Shown: in pieces, positions 1 to 8,336 of the stretch | How the letters are laid out: each line of letters begins with the position of its first letter | How positions within the stretch are numbered: the stretch's first letter is position 1 | DNA from: an uncultured Lachnospiraceae bacterium | GTDB taxonomy: Bacteria; Bacillota; Clostridia; Lachnospirales; Lachnospiraceae | Reading direction: 5' to 3' | DNA: 64,000 nucleotides | NCBI GenBank assembly: GCA_910578715.1 | Contig: CAJTRL010000012.1 | Coordinates: 7,699-71,698, forward strand | Notes under the pieces: generated by a model | What the model saw: only the letters and a program-made list of their open reading frames with translations | Databases searched by the model: none | Told to the model about the DNA's origin: nothing | Translations under genes and position numbers: made by a program

Positions 1-866
1 AAACGGCCGAAATAAAGCGCATACCGCCCAGGAAGCCGCTGTTGTAAGCCGCGCCATACGGCGTCGTTCTCCGCGTCTGTCAGGACATTGCCGCCTTCCG
101 CATCGGTCTGTGCATCGCCATTTCCTACGTCCGTCCGTACAATATCGCTTTCCGGGCCTTTCTGCATCAGGGCTGACCCTTTTCCGCTCTCCGGTATGAA
201 ATTATGCAGTACCAGCGTCTTATTTGCAAATACAGGCTCCGTATCGAGCTGCTTTTTCATAAAAGCGCTGGGACAGATAATTTTATCCACCCGGTCGTAG
301 GTCCTCAGCCATCTGTAGAAAAACGCTTCAAAAGAGCCGAGAAGACTCCTCGCCGCGGAACCGTGAATACAGCGGTTCTTTGTGCAGTTCCCGAACCGGC
401 CGCCCCGACAGGCAAAACAAAGCCTTCCCGTTTCCGGTATCATCATCATATGATTGGGGCATACCCACTGATAATCATGGGCTGTAAAAACAATGCGGAC
501 AGATTTTCCACACTTTTTCTCATAAGCCCTGACTTCGTCGATGACCGAAGGGGTGAGCTGAAAATTAATGTTGTTCAGATGCACCACATCCGGCATAAAA
601 TCCTGTAACACGGGCCGGAGCTTCTTCCTGGCCTCAACGGAATATATGATTTTAAACGGGTACAGGAGCTTCTGCAGACCGCCTCCATGAAAATCCATAT
701 CGGAAGTATAGCTTTCCACCCGGTTTCCGACGATTCTTCCCTGATGCTCCATGCCGAAATACTGTACCTCGTGCCCCATCTTCCGAAGCTGTTCTCCCAG
801 GCCGAAAATATAAGTTTCGGAGCCGCCGTTCGGATGGAGAAATTTGTTAATCAGTAATACTTTCAT
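1..866 (-). CDS. GT4 glycosyltransferase, 3' end cut by window edge
   Basis: The minus-strand frame is open from an ATG at 866 to the window edge, giving 288 visible residues. The start MKVLLINKFLHPNGGSE is typical of GT-B retaining glycosyltransferases that bind the acceptor with a GG(S/A)E loop. Residues around 130-165 hold a Cys cluster (LCFACRGG...C....C) seen in one GT4 subgroup. The sequence ends at YALYFGRF, the usual beginning of the C-terminal nucleotide-sugar-binding lobe, so the catalytic EX7E region lies outside the window. It probably adds one sugar to a lipid-linked repeat unit on the cytoplasmic face. It lies 25 bases downstream of the GT26-GT4 fusion and is probably cotranscribed. 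Donor and acceptor cannot be told from sequence. Confidence 0.88.
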   Translation of the reverse strand, partial: MKVLLINKFLHPNGGSETYIFGLGEQLRKMGHEVQYFGMEHQGRIVGNRVESYTSDMDFHGGGLQKLLYPFKIIYSVEARKKLRPVLQDFMPDVVHLNNINFQLTPSVIDEVRAYEKKCGKSVRIVFTAHDYQWVCPNHMMMIPETGRLCFACRGGRFGNCTKNRCIHGSAARSLLGSFEAFFYRWLRTYDRVDKIICPSAFMKKQLDTEPVFANKTLVLHNFIPESGKGSALMQKGPESDIVRTDVGNGDAQTDAEGGNVLTDAENDAVWRGLQQRLPGRYALYFGR

Positions 867-891
867 TCTTACCTCAACACTACTTCTTTCT

Positions 892-2937
892 TTATTTGTC
901 TGCCCTGGCAGAGCCGCGGTAAACCTCCAGCGTCTGCTCCACAACATCGTCCCAGTTATATTTACTGCAGATAAAGTCGCTGCTGTGTTTTTTATATTCT
1001 TCCACAGCCTCAGAGTTTTGCAGCAGATAGTCCAGTTTCGCGCGCAAATCCTTCACATTTCCTTTACGGAACGTCAGCGCCTTATCCTCCACGACTTCGG
1101 TATTCTCGCAGATATCGCTGACCAGGCAGCAGTTTCCATAGCTCATGGCTTCCAGAAGGCTGATTGCCATGCCTTCCACATCGCTTGGAAGGACAAACGC
1201 ATAGGCGGAAGAATAAAGCTCCGCCAGAACCTGTCCCTGTACAAAATCAGTCAGGACAATCCGCTCGTCCTCCGCCGCCATGCGATGGATTTTATCCATA
1301 TAATCGGCCGCATGGCTGTTGCCCCCGGCGATGACCAGTTTTTTGTCCGTGTCAATTCCCTGAAATGCCTCAATCAGATAATGAAGCCCCTTTTCGGGAA
1401 CGATGCGCGCCAGAAAAAGAAAATAGCCGTTCTCCTCCAGGCCGAATTTTTCCTTAATCAGCTCTGCTTTCTGATATTCGGGCCGTTCGATTCCGTTAGG
1501 AATAAAAACCGTATCCCGTCCATAGGTATCTTTAAAATACTGACGGACATTTTCCGAAAGAACGATGACCTCGTCCGCATATTTTGCCGCCATTTTCTCT
1601 CCGAATTTAATCACGCGGGAAGCGAAATTCCCCCACTTCGCTCTCTGCCAGTCCAGTCCGTGAATCGTCGCAACGACTCTTTTGCCAAACAGTTTCGGCA
1701 GCCAGAGCATGGCACACGGTCCTTCCGCATGATAGTGAATCACGTCATAGGGCTTTACGAGCGCACGGATGGTCGCAAAAAAGGAATAGACGATGGCATT
1801 CAGCTTACTGCTCCTGAAGGTCGGAACGATGAAAACCCGGACCCCCTGATAATACTTTCTGTCTCCCCGCCCATATTCCTCATCATATTTTTTCCCGGAA
1901 ACATGGTGCCCATACCTGTTATAGGCGTCCACCTTATGACCTTTTGCCGCCATTCTGACGGCGAGCGCTTCCACGACGATTTCCACGCCGCCCTCCCTCG
2001 AAGGAATCCGCTTATGCCCAATCATAGCGATTCTCAGGGGCGCCGCTTTTTTGTTTTCGCTTTTCTTTCCGGCATGATTTGTTTGTTCTCCGGCACGGTT
2101 CGTTTGTCCTCCGGCACGGTTCGTTTGTTCTCCGGCACGGTTCGCGCGCTTTCCAACATCGGAACCGCTCTCCCGCTTTTTCTTCGCAAGCGCCATCGAT
2201 TCCCGACAGGTATGGTACACAAATGCAAAATTTGTATTCAGATAACGCGGCAGCATCCGCCCGGGGTCCTGCATAATGCGGAACACCCATTCCAGACACA
2301 GCTTCTGCATCCATCCGGGCGCACGTTTTACGGTTCCCGCCATAAAGTCAAACGCGGCCCCGACGCCAATCATCAGGCCGTTTACCCTGTTTTTATGCTC
2401 ATACATCCAGATTTCCTGTTTAGGAGCGCCGAGGGCGACCCAGATAAAATCCGGCTTCGCGGCATTAATGCGCTCCACAGCTTCCCTGTCTTCCTCTTCG
2501 CTCATCGGCCGGAAAGGCGGCGCATACATTCCCGCAATTTTCAGCCCGGGATAAGATTTCATCAGGACTTTTTTCAGTTCCTCCAGCGTCTGCCCGGAAC
2601 TTCCGTAAAAATAATGGGAATAGCCTTTTTGTAACGACAAAGCCAGAATTTCCGGCATCAAATCCGGTCCCGGAACCCTTCCCGCGTCTTTATGCCCCCG
2701 TATGCGGCTCACGATGGAAAGCGGCTGGCCGTCGGGCAGCGCCATTGCTCCGCCGTTCTGTATTTTCCGGTAAGATTCATCCCGGTATGCCATCACGGTA
2801 GTATGCACGTTGGAAACACAGATGTAATTTCCTTTTAATGCTTCCAGATTTTCCGTAATGTACCGAATGGTTTTTTTCATCGTCGTAACATTAATATTTG
2901 TTTTTAATATTGTGCAGTATTGCAGGTCTTTGTTCAT
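892..2937 (-). CDS. Fused WecG/TagA-type (GT26) and GT4 glycosyltransferase
   Basis: 681 residues carry two complete transferases. Residues 21-245 are a WecG/TagA/CpsF (GT26) domain: SNVHTTVM, MALPDGQPL, and GVGAAFDFMAGTVKRAP are family signatures. Residues about 300-681 are a GT4 of the DUF1972-containing type: GHKRIPSREGGVEIVVE, ATIHGLDWQRAKW, and EGMAISLLEAM for the EX7E motif. They are joined by a basic, glycine-rich linker (251-298) made of 7-residue repeats like RAGEQTN. GT26 enzymes normally act alone on polyprenyl-linked acceptors, so the fusion may add two successive sugars. The start at 2937 has GGAGG upstream, inside the end of the preceding gene; a second ATG at codon 20 (MKKTIRY) fits the usual family start and is possible. 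There is no stop or frameshift between the domains. Confidence 0.92.
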   Translation of the reverse strand: MNKDLQYCTILKTNINVTTMKKTIRYITENLEALKGNYICVSNVHTTVMAYRDESYRKIQNGGAMALPDGQPLSIVSRIRGHKDAGRVPGPDLMPEILALSLQKGYSHYFYGSSGQTLEELKKVLMKSYPGLKIAGMYAPPFRPMSEEEDREAVERINAAKPDFIWVALGAPKQEIWMYEHKNRVNGLMIGVGAAFDFMAGTVKRAPGWMQKLCLEWVFRIMQDPGRMLPRYLNTNFAFVYHTCRESMALAKKKRESGSDVGKRANRAGEQTNRAGGQTNRAGEQTNHAGKKSENKKAAPLRIAMIGHKRIPSREGGVEIVVEALAVRMAAKGHKVDAYNRYGHHVSGKKYDEEYGRGDRKYYQGVRVFIVPTFRSSKLNAIVYSFFATIRALVKPYDVIHYHAEGPCAMLWLPKLFGKRVVATIHGLDWQRAKWGNFASRVIKFGEKMAAKYADEVIVLSENVRQYFKDTYGRDTVFIPNGIERPEYQKAELIKEKFGLEENGYFLFLARIVPEKGLHYLIEAFQGIDTDKKLVIAGGNSHAADYMDKIHRMAAEDERIVLTDFVQGQVLAELYSSAYAFVLPSDVEGMAISLLEAMSYGNCCLVSDICENTEVVEDKALTFRKGNVKDLRAKLDYLLQNSEAVEEYKKHSSDFICSKYNWDDVVEQTLEVYRGSARADK
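2071..2154 (-). repeat. 21-bp in-frame tandem repeat in the fusion linker
   Basis: Four adjacent 21-base units (2071-2091, 2092-2112, 2113-2133, 2134-2154). The middle two differ by one base and the outer ones are more diverged. Each unit encodes seven residues, so changes in copy number keep the frame and alter linker length between the GT26 and GT4 domains. Confidence 0.9.
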
Positions 2938-2938
2938 A

Positions 2939-4531
2939 CTAATCCTCCGCGCCCCGTTTCCGGCCTTCCGTCCTCAAACTCCATAAAATGCAGGCCAGAT
3001 ACCCCGCAAAACCGCCAATCAGCATACTTCCCACATAATATCTTGCGGTCTCCACTTTAACGGAATTTTCCTCTATTATCTGCATCCGCGTATCTGCATC
3101 CACATAATTCATGATGCGATACCCGTCATACGCAGGGTCATCTGCGCTTTCCAAATATTCCCAGTTTTCAAACAGCCCGTCCGTATAGACCCGTGGAACA
3201 ACATATCCTTCAGGCGCCCTGTACAAAACACCGCATAAAACCGCGCCAACGATTCCCCCGGCCAGAATCCCCGCAAAAATGCGTTTCTGACAAGATTTCC
3301 AAATTTCCGCCAGGCGCTTCGGCATCCTGGCAAACAGCAGAACAAAGGACGGAAGCGGCACATCTATTTCCCGTCGTGCCGACGGCAGAAGACCGTATTC
3401 TCTTTCTTCATTTTTCCGCCCATACAGCAGTTCCCCCAGAAACAGCAGCGTAATATTCTTAAATGATGTATTAAATAACAGCTGTTCTGTAAATCCAGCC
3501 GTCAAAAAGCAGACTACGATTACAACCTCCCTCGTTTTCTGCTTCCGGCATTCGTCCTCCACCAGAACAAAATACGCCGCCATCAGCAGAAAAAAAGGAA
3601 TGAGCCCATAATTAACAAAACTCCAGATATAAGAACTGTCAATGGAACCGGAAGGCATTTTCTGTAATGCAGTCTGTGTTCCAAAAAGACTCAGATACTC
3701 CGGCTGCATATACTGACTGGCAAGCGCAATGCGCGTATTCACCACGGCGTTTAATTTTTCCAGCCAGGCTGCAGTCTGCTGCGCCGCAGTCTGTCTCGCA
3801 TAAAGCATGGGCAGCAGGAAAGAAAAAAACATACAGAACGGAAGCACCAGACTGACTGCCGCTTTTTCCCACAGACAGAATTTAGGCCGAAAACAGACAT
3901 ACAGTTCTCCCACAAGAAGAAGCGTCGTAATACCGAACCCGGTAAAGCTGATGGAATAAAAAAAGACAAGGAAATTGCCAAACATTAATATCATAAAATG
4001 CTTCAGACAATATCGTTCCCCTATCTCATATATCATATAAACGCAGAGCGCAAAATATGTGATGTGTAAAATATTCGGATGCGTAAATCCAAGACTCCAC
4101 CGGAAAATATGTCCGAGACTCAGCTTCTGAACAACCCGGTATATCGTATGCTCCAGACGGAAAAAAGAAAAAATGCTCAGTACTACGGCGCAAAACGACC
4201 ATAACCACAGCCCCGTCCGCATTACTTTTTTCAAAGAAATATTCTTCATTCCCAGAATCATGAACATGATAAAAAAGATTCCCTTTTCACGGGACTGATA
4301 ATATACGACTGCCGTCAGTAAAAGCAGCGCCGCCACCATCACCCACTGCCGTTTTGTATACGGGGTCAGCAGAATTTTACACAGCCCGCAGAACAAACCC
4401 GGAACGACCAGCAGCAGAAACAGTTTCTGCCCGTCGTAAAACCCAAATCCCTTCGCTATGGACAACAGAAAGAAAAATCCAAAAAACAGGATTTCCTCCA
4501 GCGGTATCTTTTTCATTGTTTTTACGTTCAT
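2939..4531 (-). CDS. Wzy-type O-antigen polymerase candidate, multi-pass membrane protein
   Basis: 530 residues with about eleven hydrophobic segments. The segment around 148-160 (GFTHPNILHITY) resembles the G-x-x-HPN motif common in Wzy polymerases and O-antigen ligases. Tandem hydrophobic helices precede it and a large loop rich in Gln/Ala follows at 245-300. A C-terminal domain (about 420-490) with YVVPRVYTDGLFENWEY is followed by a final transmembrane segment, an unusual extension for a polymerase. It is similar in plan to the gene at 16410-17672 (KNISLKKVMR here, KGIPLKQMMR there, then the HPN segment), so the two are probably distant paralogues. It would polymerise repeat units outside the membrane. 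The start ATG is four bases after the stop of the GT11 gene. Confidence 0.72.
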   Translation of the reverse strand: MNVKTMKKIPLEEILFFGFFFLLSIAKGFGFYDGQKLFLLLVVPGLFCGLCKILLTPYTKRQWVMVAALLLLTAVVYYQSREKGIFFIMFMILGMKNISLKKVMRTGLWLWSFCAVVLSIFSFFRLEHTIYRVVQKLSLGHIFRWSLGFTHPNILHITYFALCVYMIYEIGERYCLKHFMILMFGNFLVFFYSISFTGFGITTLLLVGELYVCFRPKFCLWEKAAVSLVLPFCMFFSFLLPMLYARQTAAQQTAAWLEKLNAVVNTRIALASQYMQPEYLSLFGTQTALQKMPSGSIDSSYIWSFVNYGLIPFFLLMAAYFVLVEDECRKQKTREVVIVVCFLTAGFTEQLLFNTSFKNITLLFLGELLYGRKNEEREYGLLPSARREIDVPLPSFVLLFARMPKRLAEIWKSCQKRIFAGILAGGIVGAVLCGVLYRAPEGYVVPRVYTDGLFENWEYLESADDPAYDGYRIMNYVDADTRMQIIEENSVKVETARYYVGSMLIGGFAGYLACILWSLRTEGRKRGAED

Positions 4532-4534
4532 GTT

Positions 4535-5557
4535 TTATAGTACCTTTCCCTGCGGCGTAACCAGCGTCCAGCCGGACCAGAGAGCTTTCATCTGTTCCGG
4601 AATGCAGATTTGTGTATTTTTATGAATGGAAGGCCGTATCATCACCTTCGATTCATTTGGATTGAGCCTCGCCCCCCAGAAACTAAATGTACTGTTGGCG
4701 CAGATATTGTGTTTACAGCAGCTCATCAGCATCATGTCATAAATACTGTTTCTGCCGTGGTTCCAGTCTATTATCTCACAGGCATCCTCCCGATAATTCT
4801 CCCGCACATAAGGAATATCGTCGGAAAAAAAGAAAAAGCCGGCCTGTGGATATTGTTCTCTCATATATGCAATGGCGGCCTCATAATAATCCTTCGTGCT
4901 GATTCCGCCGAAAATCGGCCGATTCGCCGCGTCCAGATAGTCGCCTCTGCGGATATGCACACTGACGGATTCCGTCTCCCGCATCTTCCGCATTATCTCT
5001 GCGTTCCGGGCGGATATATCCGCATTCTGGCCGGAACGCTCCGTGTTTTGACCGGAAACTTTCCCGTGCCCGTCTCCCGGAAAATCGGCCCCGGACACCG
5101 GAGCCGGTTCGCCGGGTAAAGTATTTTCTCTCGGAAAAGATATCTCCCGGCGCAGCTTCTCCAAGATATCCGCATAATATTTCTCACAGGCCCAGTAACC
5201 TGCCAGATATTTATTTTCAAATTGAAATATCTGTTCGTGGTACATATCGCTTTCCAGAAAACAAGGGTCGGACGCGGGCATCAGCTTCCTTTTGAGCTTC
5301 GCCGCGGGTTTTTCCTTCTCCTCCCAAAGCCTTCCGAGCACATTTCTTATCTCTTCCGGCGACGCCGCCCGGTAGGAAATGCCGTTCAGGTAATTTAATT
5401 CCAGTTCCCGTTCCGCCAGCACCGATGCCTGGGTTTCGGCATTCTGAAACCAGGAAATATCCAGCCGGACTTCTTTTCCCATGCTTTCCAGTTTTTTATA
5501 TAATGCGTACTGCTGCAGCTGGTTGCCCAGCCCGCCCATAACTCTGATAATATTCAT
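4535..5557 (-). CDS. GT11 family glycosyltransferase (alpha-1,2-fucosyltransferase-like)
   Basis: 340 residues. The N-terminus MNIIRVMGGLGNQLQQYALY and the VHIRRGDYLD motif near residue 200 are the two GT11 signatures; the second is the donor-binding HxRRGD box of inverting fucosyltransferases. The C-terminal NICANSTFSFWGARLN also fits. About 45 residues of low-complexity sequence (roughly 145-190, rich in Gly, Pro, Asn and Gln) are inserted just before HIRRGDY, compared with the more compact GT11 at 24109-25005. GDP-fucose is the likely donor, but no GDP-fucose synthesis genes are in the window. GGGGGG lies just upstream of the ATG. It is separated from the upstream GH-like gene by the AT-rich regulator-like gene. 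Confidence 0.9.
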   Translation of the reverse strand: MNIIRVMGGLGNQLQQYALYKKLESMGKEVRLDISWFQNAETQASVLAERELELNYLNGISYRAASPEEIRNVLGRLWEEKEKPAAKLKRKLMPASDPCFLESDMYHEQIFQFENKYLAGYWACEKYYADILEKLRREISFPRENTLPGEPAPVSGADFPGDGHGKVSGQNTERSGQNADISARNAEIMRKMRETESVSVHIRRGDYLDAANRPIFGGISTKDYYEAAIAYMREQYPQAGFFFFSDDIPYVRENYREDACEIIDWNHGRNSIYDMMLMSCCKHNICANSTFSFWGARLNPNESKVMIRPSIHKNTQICIPEQMKALWSGWTLVTPQGKVL

Positions 5558-5616
5558 ATGCCCCCCTGCTTTTGCTTTTCTCCATTCCTTCAGGATTTTT
5601 TAATCACGCACACTGC

Positions 5617-7131
5617 TTATTTTCTCCGAAGTCGGTATGTTCTTATTCGATTTGCACCAAATGCCTCTATATCCTCCATCTCGGAAAGTAACACTCTTGT
5701 TCTTGCTACACTCAGATTTAGGATTTCGGCAATATCGCTTGTTTTCGCCGTTTCATGTTCTTGTAAGTACATGCGGATTTTTTGCATATGGGCGGCTGTC
5801 TTATTCAATTGTTTCACTTGCCTGTTCTTTATCAACTGATTTTTATCGCTTGTCTTTATCGCTTGTTTTTTATCGCTTGTTTTTATCGCTTGTTTCTCTG
5901 TAAATTTTAATGTCAGAGAAGTTCTATCCGGGTCAAAGTTTTCTTCAATGATAGGTTCCTCCCATCCCTCATCTTCCCATACATTGAAAATATTAGGCAC
6001 TCCGCTGCCTGCATGCTCCCCTATATCAATCATATTAAACATTTTCATCAGACTCTTATTCCGGGGGTCAGATTTTCCACCCCGCAGCATCTGCTCCCTG
6101 CCTATCCTGATATATCCGGGATTCTCCAAAATCAGCGTATCACCATCCTTAATTATAATAATGCCATATTTTCCATGAAAATCCGCATTGATAATACAGT
6201 TTGCCAATGCCTCCCTTAATGCCCTGTGTACAGGTGTATCATCAACCCGGAAACCGTCCTGCATTTTAAAAGGAACCTTAATATCCCTGATAATCTTATT
6301 ATATATACGAAAATAAAAATCAAACAAATTCCCTGACCATTCACCTGAAGAAGACTGCAACCGGTCAGTCCATCGGATTACAGTGTCCGGATTCTCCCGA
6401 TAGTCTAAAAAATAATCCGGAAAATATCTCACAATATCATATTCATTTCCAAACATCAGCATCCCTGCCGCAGTAGGGTGCAACTTCTTATCCGCTTTAG
6501 AAACCCCCGCCGCGCCTATAACCCGAAGATACTCATTATCATCCAGCCTTTCAAATGGATGCCCAGGTTTAAAAGATTTGTGGCTGTTGCGATACCCACG
6601 GATAGAATCCATATTCAAATCTTCAAGACAGGCTTCATCAAGCACCTCCATATCCATCGTTTCCTCAGCCTGGTCCCTTAGCATTGTTTTAACCTGTAAT
6701 CTTGTACAGTGATAATCCCCTTCCCAATTTCTGCGAAAAGTTCCCCCAAACAAATCATCGTTAATATATATGGGTTTTTGCTCACGCTTTGCTATTGGCA
6801 CATATATTACCATGATTACATCATCTGTATTATTCATTGAGTATGTTTCAATATCATCATCTTTTAAAAGATTTAAGCTCACCTTTTTACGGTTGTTTAT
6901 GGTATTCCAGAAATCCTTTTTCAATTTTGCAGCATCTTTCAACCCTGTTGTATACCAGCTGCCATCTTCATTCTCTTTTACGCCTAAAATAATAACGCCT
7001 CCGTAACAGTTTGCAAAAGAAGAATAAGTATCCCATAAACTATTAGGCAGCCCGCTCTCTGCTTTCTTTACTTCCCTACGGTTATCTTCTTTGTAAGAAT
7101 CGAATTTCGCCAAGTCAAATAATTCTCTCAT
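5617..7131 (-). CDS. AlbA_2 (Schlafen AAA_4)/HATPase_c-type regulator-like protein
   Basis: 504 residues, unrelated to sugar chemistry. The N-terminal domain (about 1-130: ESGLPNSLWDTYSSFANCYGGVIILGV) is an AlbA_2/AAA_4 putative DNA- or nucleotide-binding domain. A middle segment (VHRALREALANCIINADFHG, then ILENPGYI and GEHAGSGVPNIF) is the HATPase_c_4-like part. A repeated KQAIKTSDK linker at about 413-430 leads to a C-terminal winged-helix-like segment (TSDIAEILNLSVARTRVLLSEM). Such proteins are usually annotated as putative transcriptional regulators. The gene is clearly more AT-rich than its neighbours and has its own AAGGAG site, suggesting insertion into the locus. A defence or regulatory role is possible; the target is unknown. 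Confidence 0.85.
   Translation of the reverse strand: MRELFDLAKFDSYKEDNRREVKKAESGLPNSLWDTYSSFANCYGGVIILGVKENEDGSWYTTGLKDAAKLKKDFWNTINNRKKVSLNLLKDDDIETYSMNNTDDVIMVIYVPIAKREQKPIYINDDLFGGTFRRNWEGDYHCTRLQVKTMLRDQAEETMDMEVLDEACLEDLNMDSIRGYRNSHKSFKPGHPFERLDDNEYLRVIGAAGVSKADKKLHPTAAGMLMFGNEYDIVRYFPDYFLDYRENPDTVIRWTDRLQSSSGEWSGNLFDFYFRIYNKIIRDIKVPFKMQDGFRVDDTPVHRALREALANCIINADFHGKYGIIIIKDGDTLILENPGYIRIGREQMLRGGKSDPRNKSLMKMFNMIDIGEHAGSGVPNIFNVWEDEGWEEPIIEENFDPDRTSLTLKFTEKQAIKTSDKKQAIKTSDKNQLIKNRQVKQLNKTAAHMQKIRMYLQEHETAKTSDIAEILNLSVARTRVLLSEMEDIEAFGANRIRTYRLRRK
5842..5893 (-). repeat. Four copies of a 12-nt repeat inside the regulator-like gene
   Basis: The plus-strand motif TTTATCGCTTGT occurs at 5842-5853, 5855-5866, 5869-5880 and 5882-5893, spaced 13 or 14 bases apart. 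In the protein this gives the doubled KQAIKTSDK linker between the ATPase-like and winged-helix parts. Confidence 0.85.
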
Positions 7132-7225
7132 TCTTGCTTCTCCTTACGCAAGACAATCAATTTTGTTTACCTCCCGGCATTCTCAACAGCTCTACAAACG
7201 CTCAGACTCTTCTTCCGTCCTTCCC

Positions 7226-8326
7226 CTATATCTCCAGCATCAGCATCACCCCAAGCGCCCAGGGATAAGCGCCGTAATTCTGCGGGTACTGGGCAAAGCC
7301 CTCGCATTCGCCCAGACAGTCGTATACCCGCCCGTTCTTGACCGATTTGCGCAGTGCATGAAGCCCCTTGTCCAGCACAATCTGATAAGCCTCTCCCTGG
7401 AGCATCCTCGTCCGGATGCCTTCCTGTAAGGCAAGGCATATCATGGCGGTAGCGGAAGTGTCCGCCGGACCTTCCATTGCCTGAAGCTGCCAGGAAAAAT
7501 AGCCGTCTTTGCGCTGCCATGCGATGACCACATCTATCAGACGACAGAAGGATTCCTGTAACCTGTCCAGCCCGTAAACGGCCGTCATACATTTCGTCAT
7601 GCCCCGCAAAAGCCAGCCGACCGCCCTTCCCCATCCGATGATGCCGTATTTCATGCCGGATTCCACTTCATAGCCATGATAAGGGAGTTCCGTCGTCGTA
7701 TCGATGCCGTAGGCCAGAAAATTCGCAATCTGCACCACCGCAAGCTCCATGCCTTCATCTTTCCCGTAGACTCTTCCGTATTCATACAGAAAAGGACAGG
7801 AGATGCCTATCGTGTCCACATAAACATGTCCGTTCTGCTGGGAGGCGCGGTACGGGAAGCTGCCCGTCGCGTCCGTTGGATAAGAAAAGGCATACTCCGC
7901 CAGTTTATCCACGGCTTTCTTGTATTTGAACACATTTTTTCCCCGAATCATGCCGTTCGCCTTGTGGTCGTTCTGATATTCCTCCAGAATCGCAAGAAAC
8001 ACTTCCCCGGAAAGCAAATCGTCCAGATAGGAAACCGGACATTTCTTTTTTTCCCACCTTGCAAAATAAGCCGAAAGCGCTGCTTCGATTCTGTCCACCA
8101 TCATCCGCTCGTCTTCCTTTTCGCTGTTCAGCATTTTTTTTCTGCAGTGCCACAGACCGGCCGCAAGAAGCCCCGTCGGCCAGAAAATCAGGTCATTCGC
8201 CGCAATCTGGTGTCCGAGCACATTTTTTTTGATAAACCTTTTTATTTTTGTCCGAAAATCCCACCGGCCATAAGTAAGCAGTTCCTCACAGGCCGTACCA
8301 ATCAGTTCCATCTTCATTGTATCCAT
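7226..8326 (-). CDS. GH88/GH105-like unsaturated uronyl hydrolase
   Basis: 366 residues from the ATG at 8326, which has AGAGGA upstream; an upstream in-frame start at 8389 would overlap the flippase gene by 53 bases and is less likely. The alpha6/alpha6-barrel GH88/GH105 signature is clear: HVYVDTIGI (Asp171, matching the catalytic Asp of YteR-type enzymes), LPYHGYE (His217), GWGRAVGWLLRG, DTSATAMI and YGAYPWALG at the end. Known members add water to 4,5-unsaturated uronic acids left by polysaccharide lyases. There is no signal peptide, so it should be cytoplasmic. No lyase or sugar uptake system is nearby, so its presence in an assembly locus is unexpected. It could act in turnover or on an unusual intermediate. 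Confidence 0.82.
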   Translation of the reverse strand: MDTMKMELIGTACEELLTYGRWDFRTKIKRFIKKNVLGHQIAANDLIFWPTGLLAAGLWHCRKKMLNSEKEDERMMVDRIEAALSAYFARWEKKKCPVSYLDDLLSGEVFLAILEEYQNDHKANGMIRGKNVFKYKKAVDKLAEYAFSYPTDATGSFPYRASQQNGHVYVDTIGISCPFLYEYGRVYGKDEGMELAVVQIANFLAYGIDTTTELPYHGYEVESGMKYGIIGWGRAVGWLLRGMTKCMTAVYGLDRLQESFCRLIDVVIAWQRKDGYFSWQLQAMEGPADTSATAMICLALQEGIRTRMLQGEAYQIVLDKGLHALRKSVKNGRVYDCLGECEGFAQYPQNYGAYPWALGVMLMLEI

Positions 8327-8336
8327 CGTTTTTCCT

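Noticed and set aside
844..2634. 596-codon open frame on the plus strand
   Set aside because: It is antisense to the GT26-GT4 fusion, whose minus-strand frame shows clear family motifs; the plus reading has no recognisable domain and no ribosome site. Long antisense frames are expected from the codon use here.
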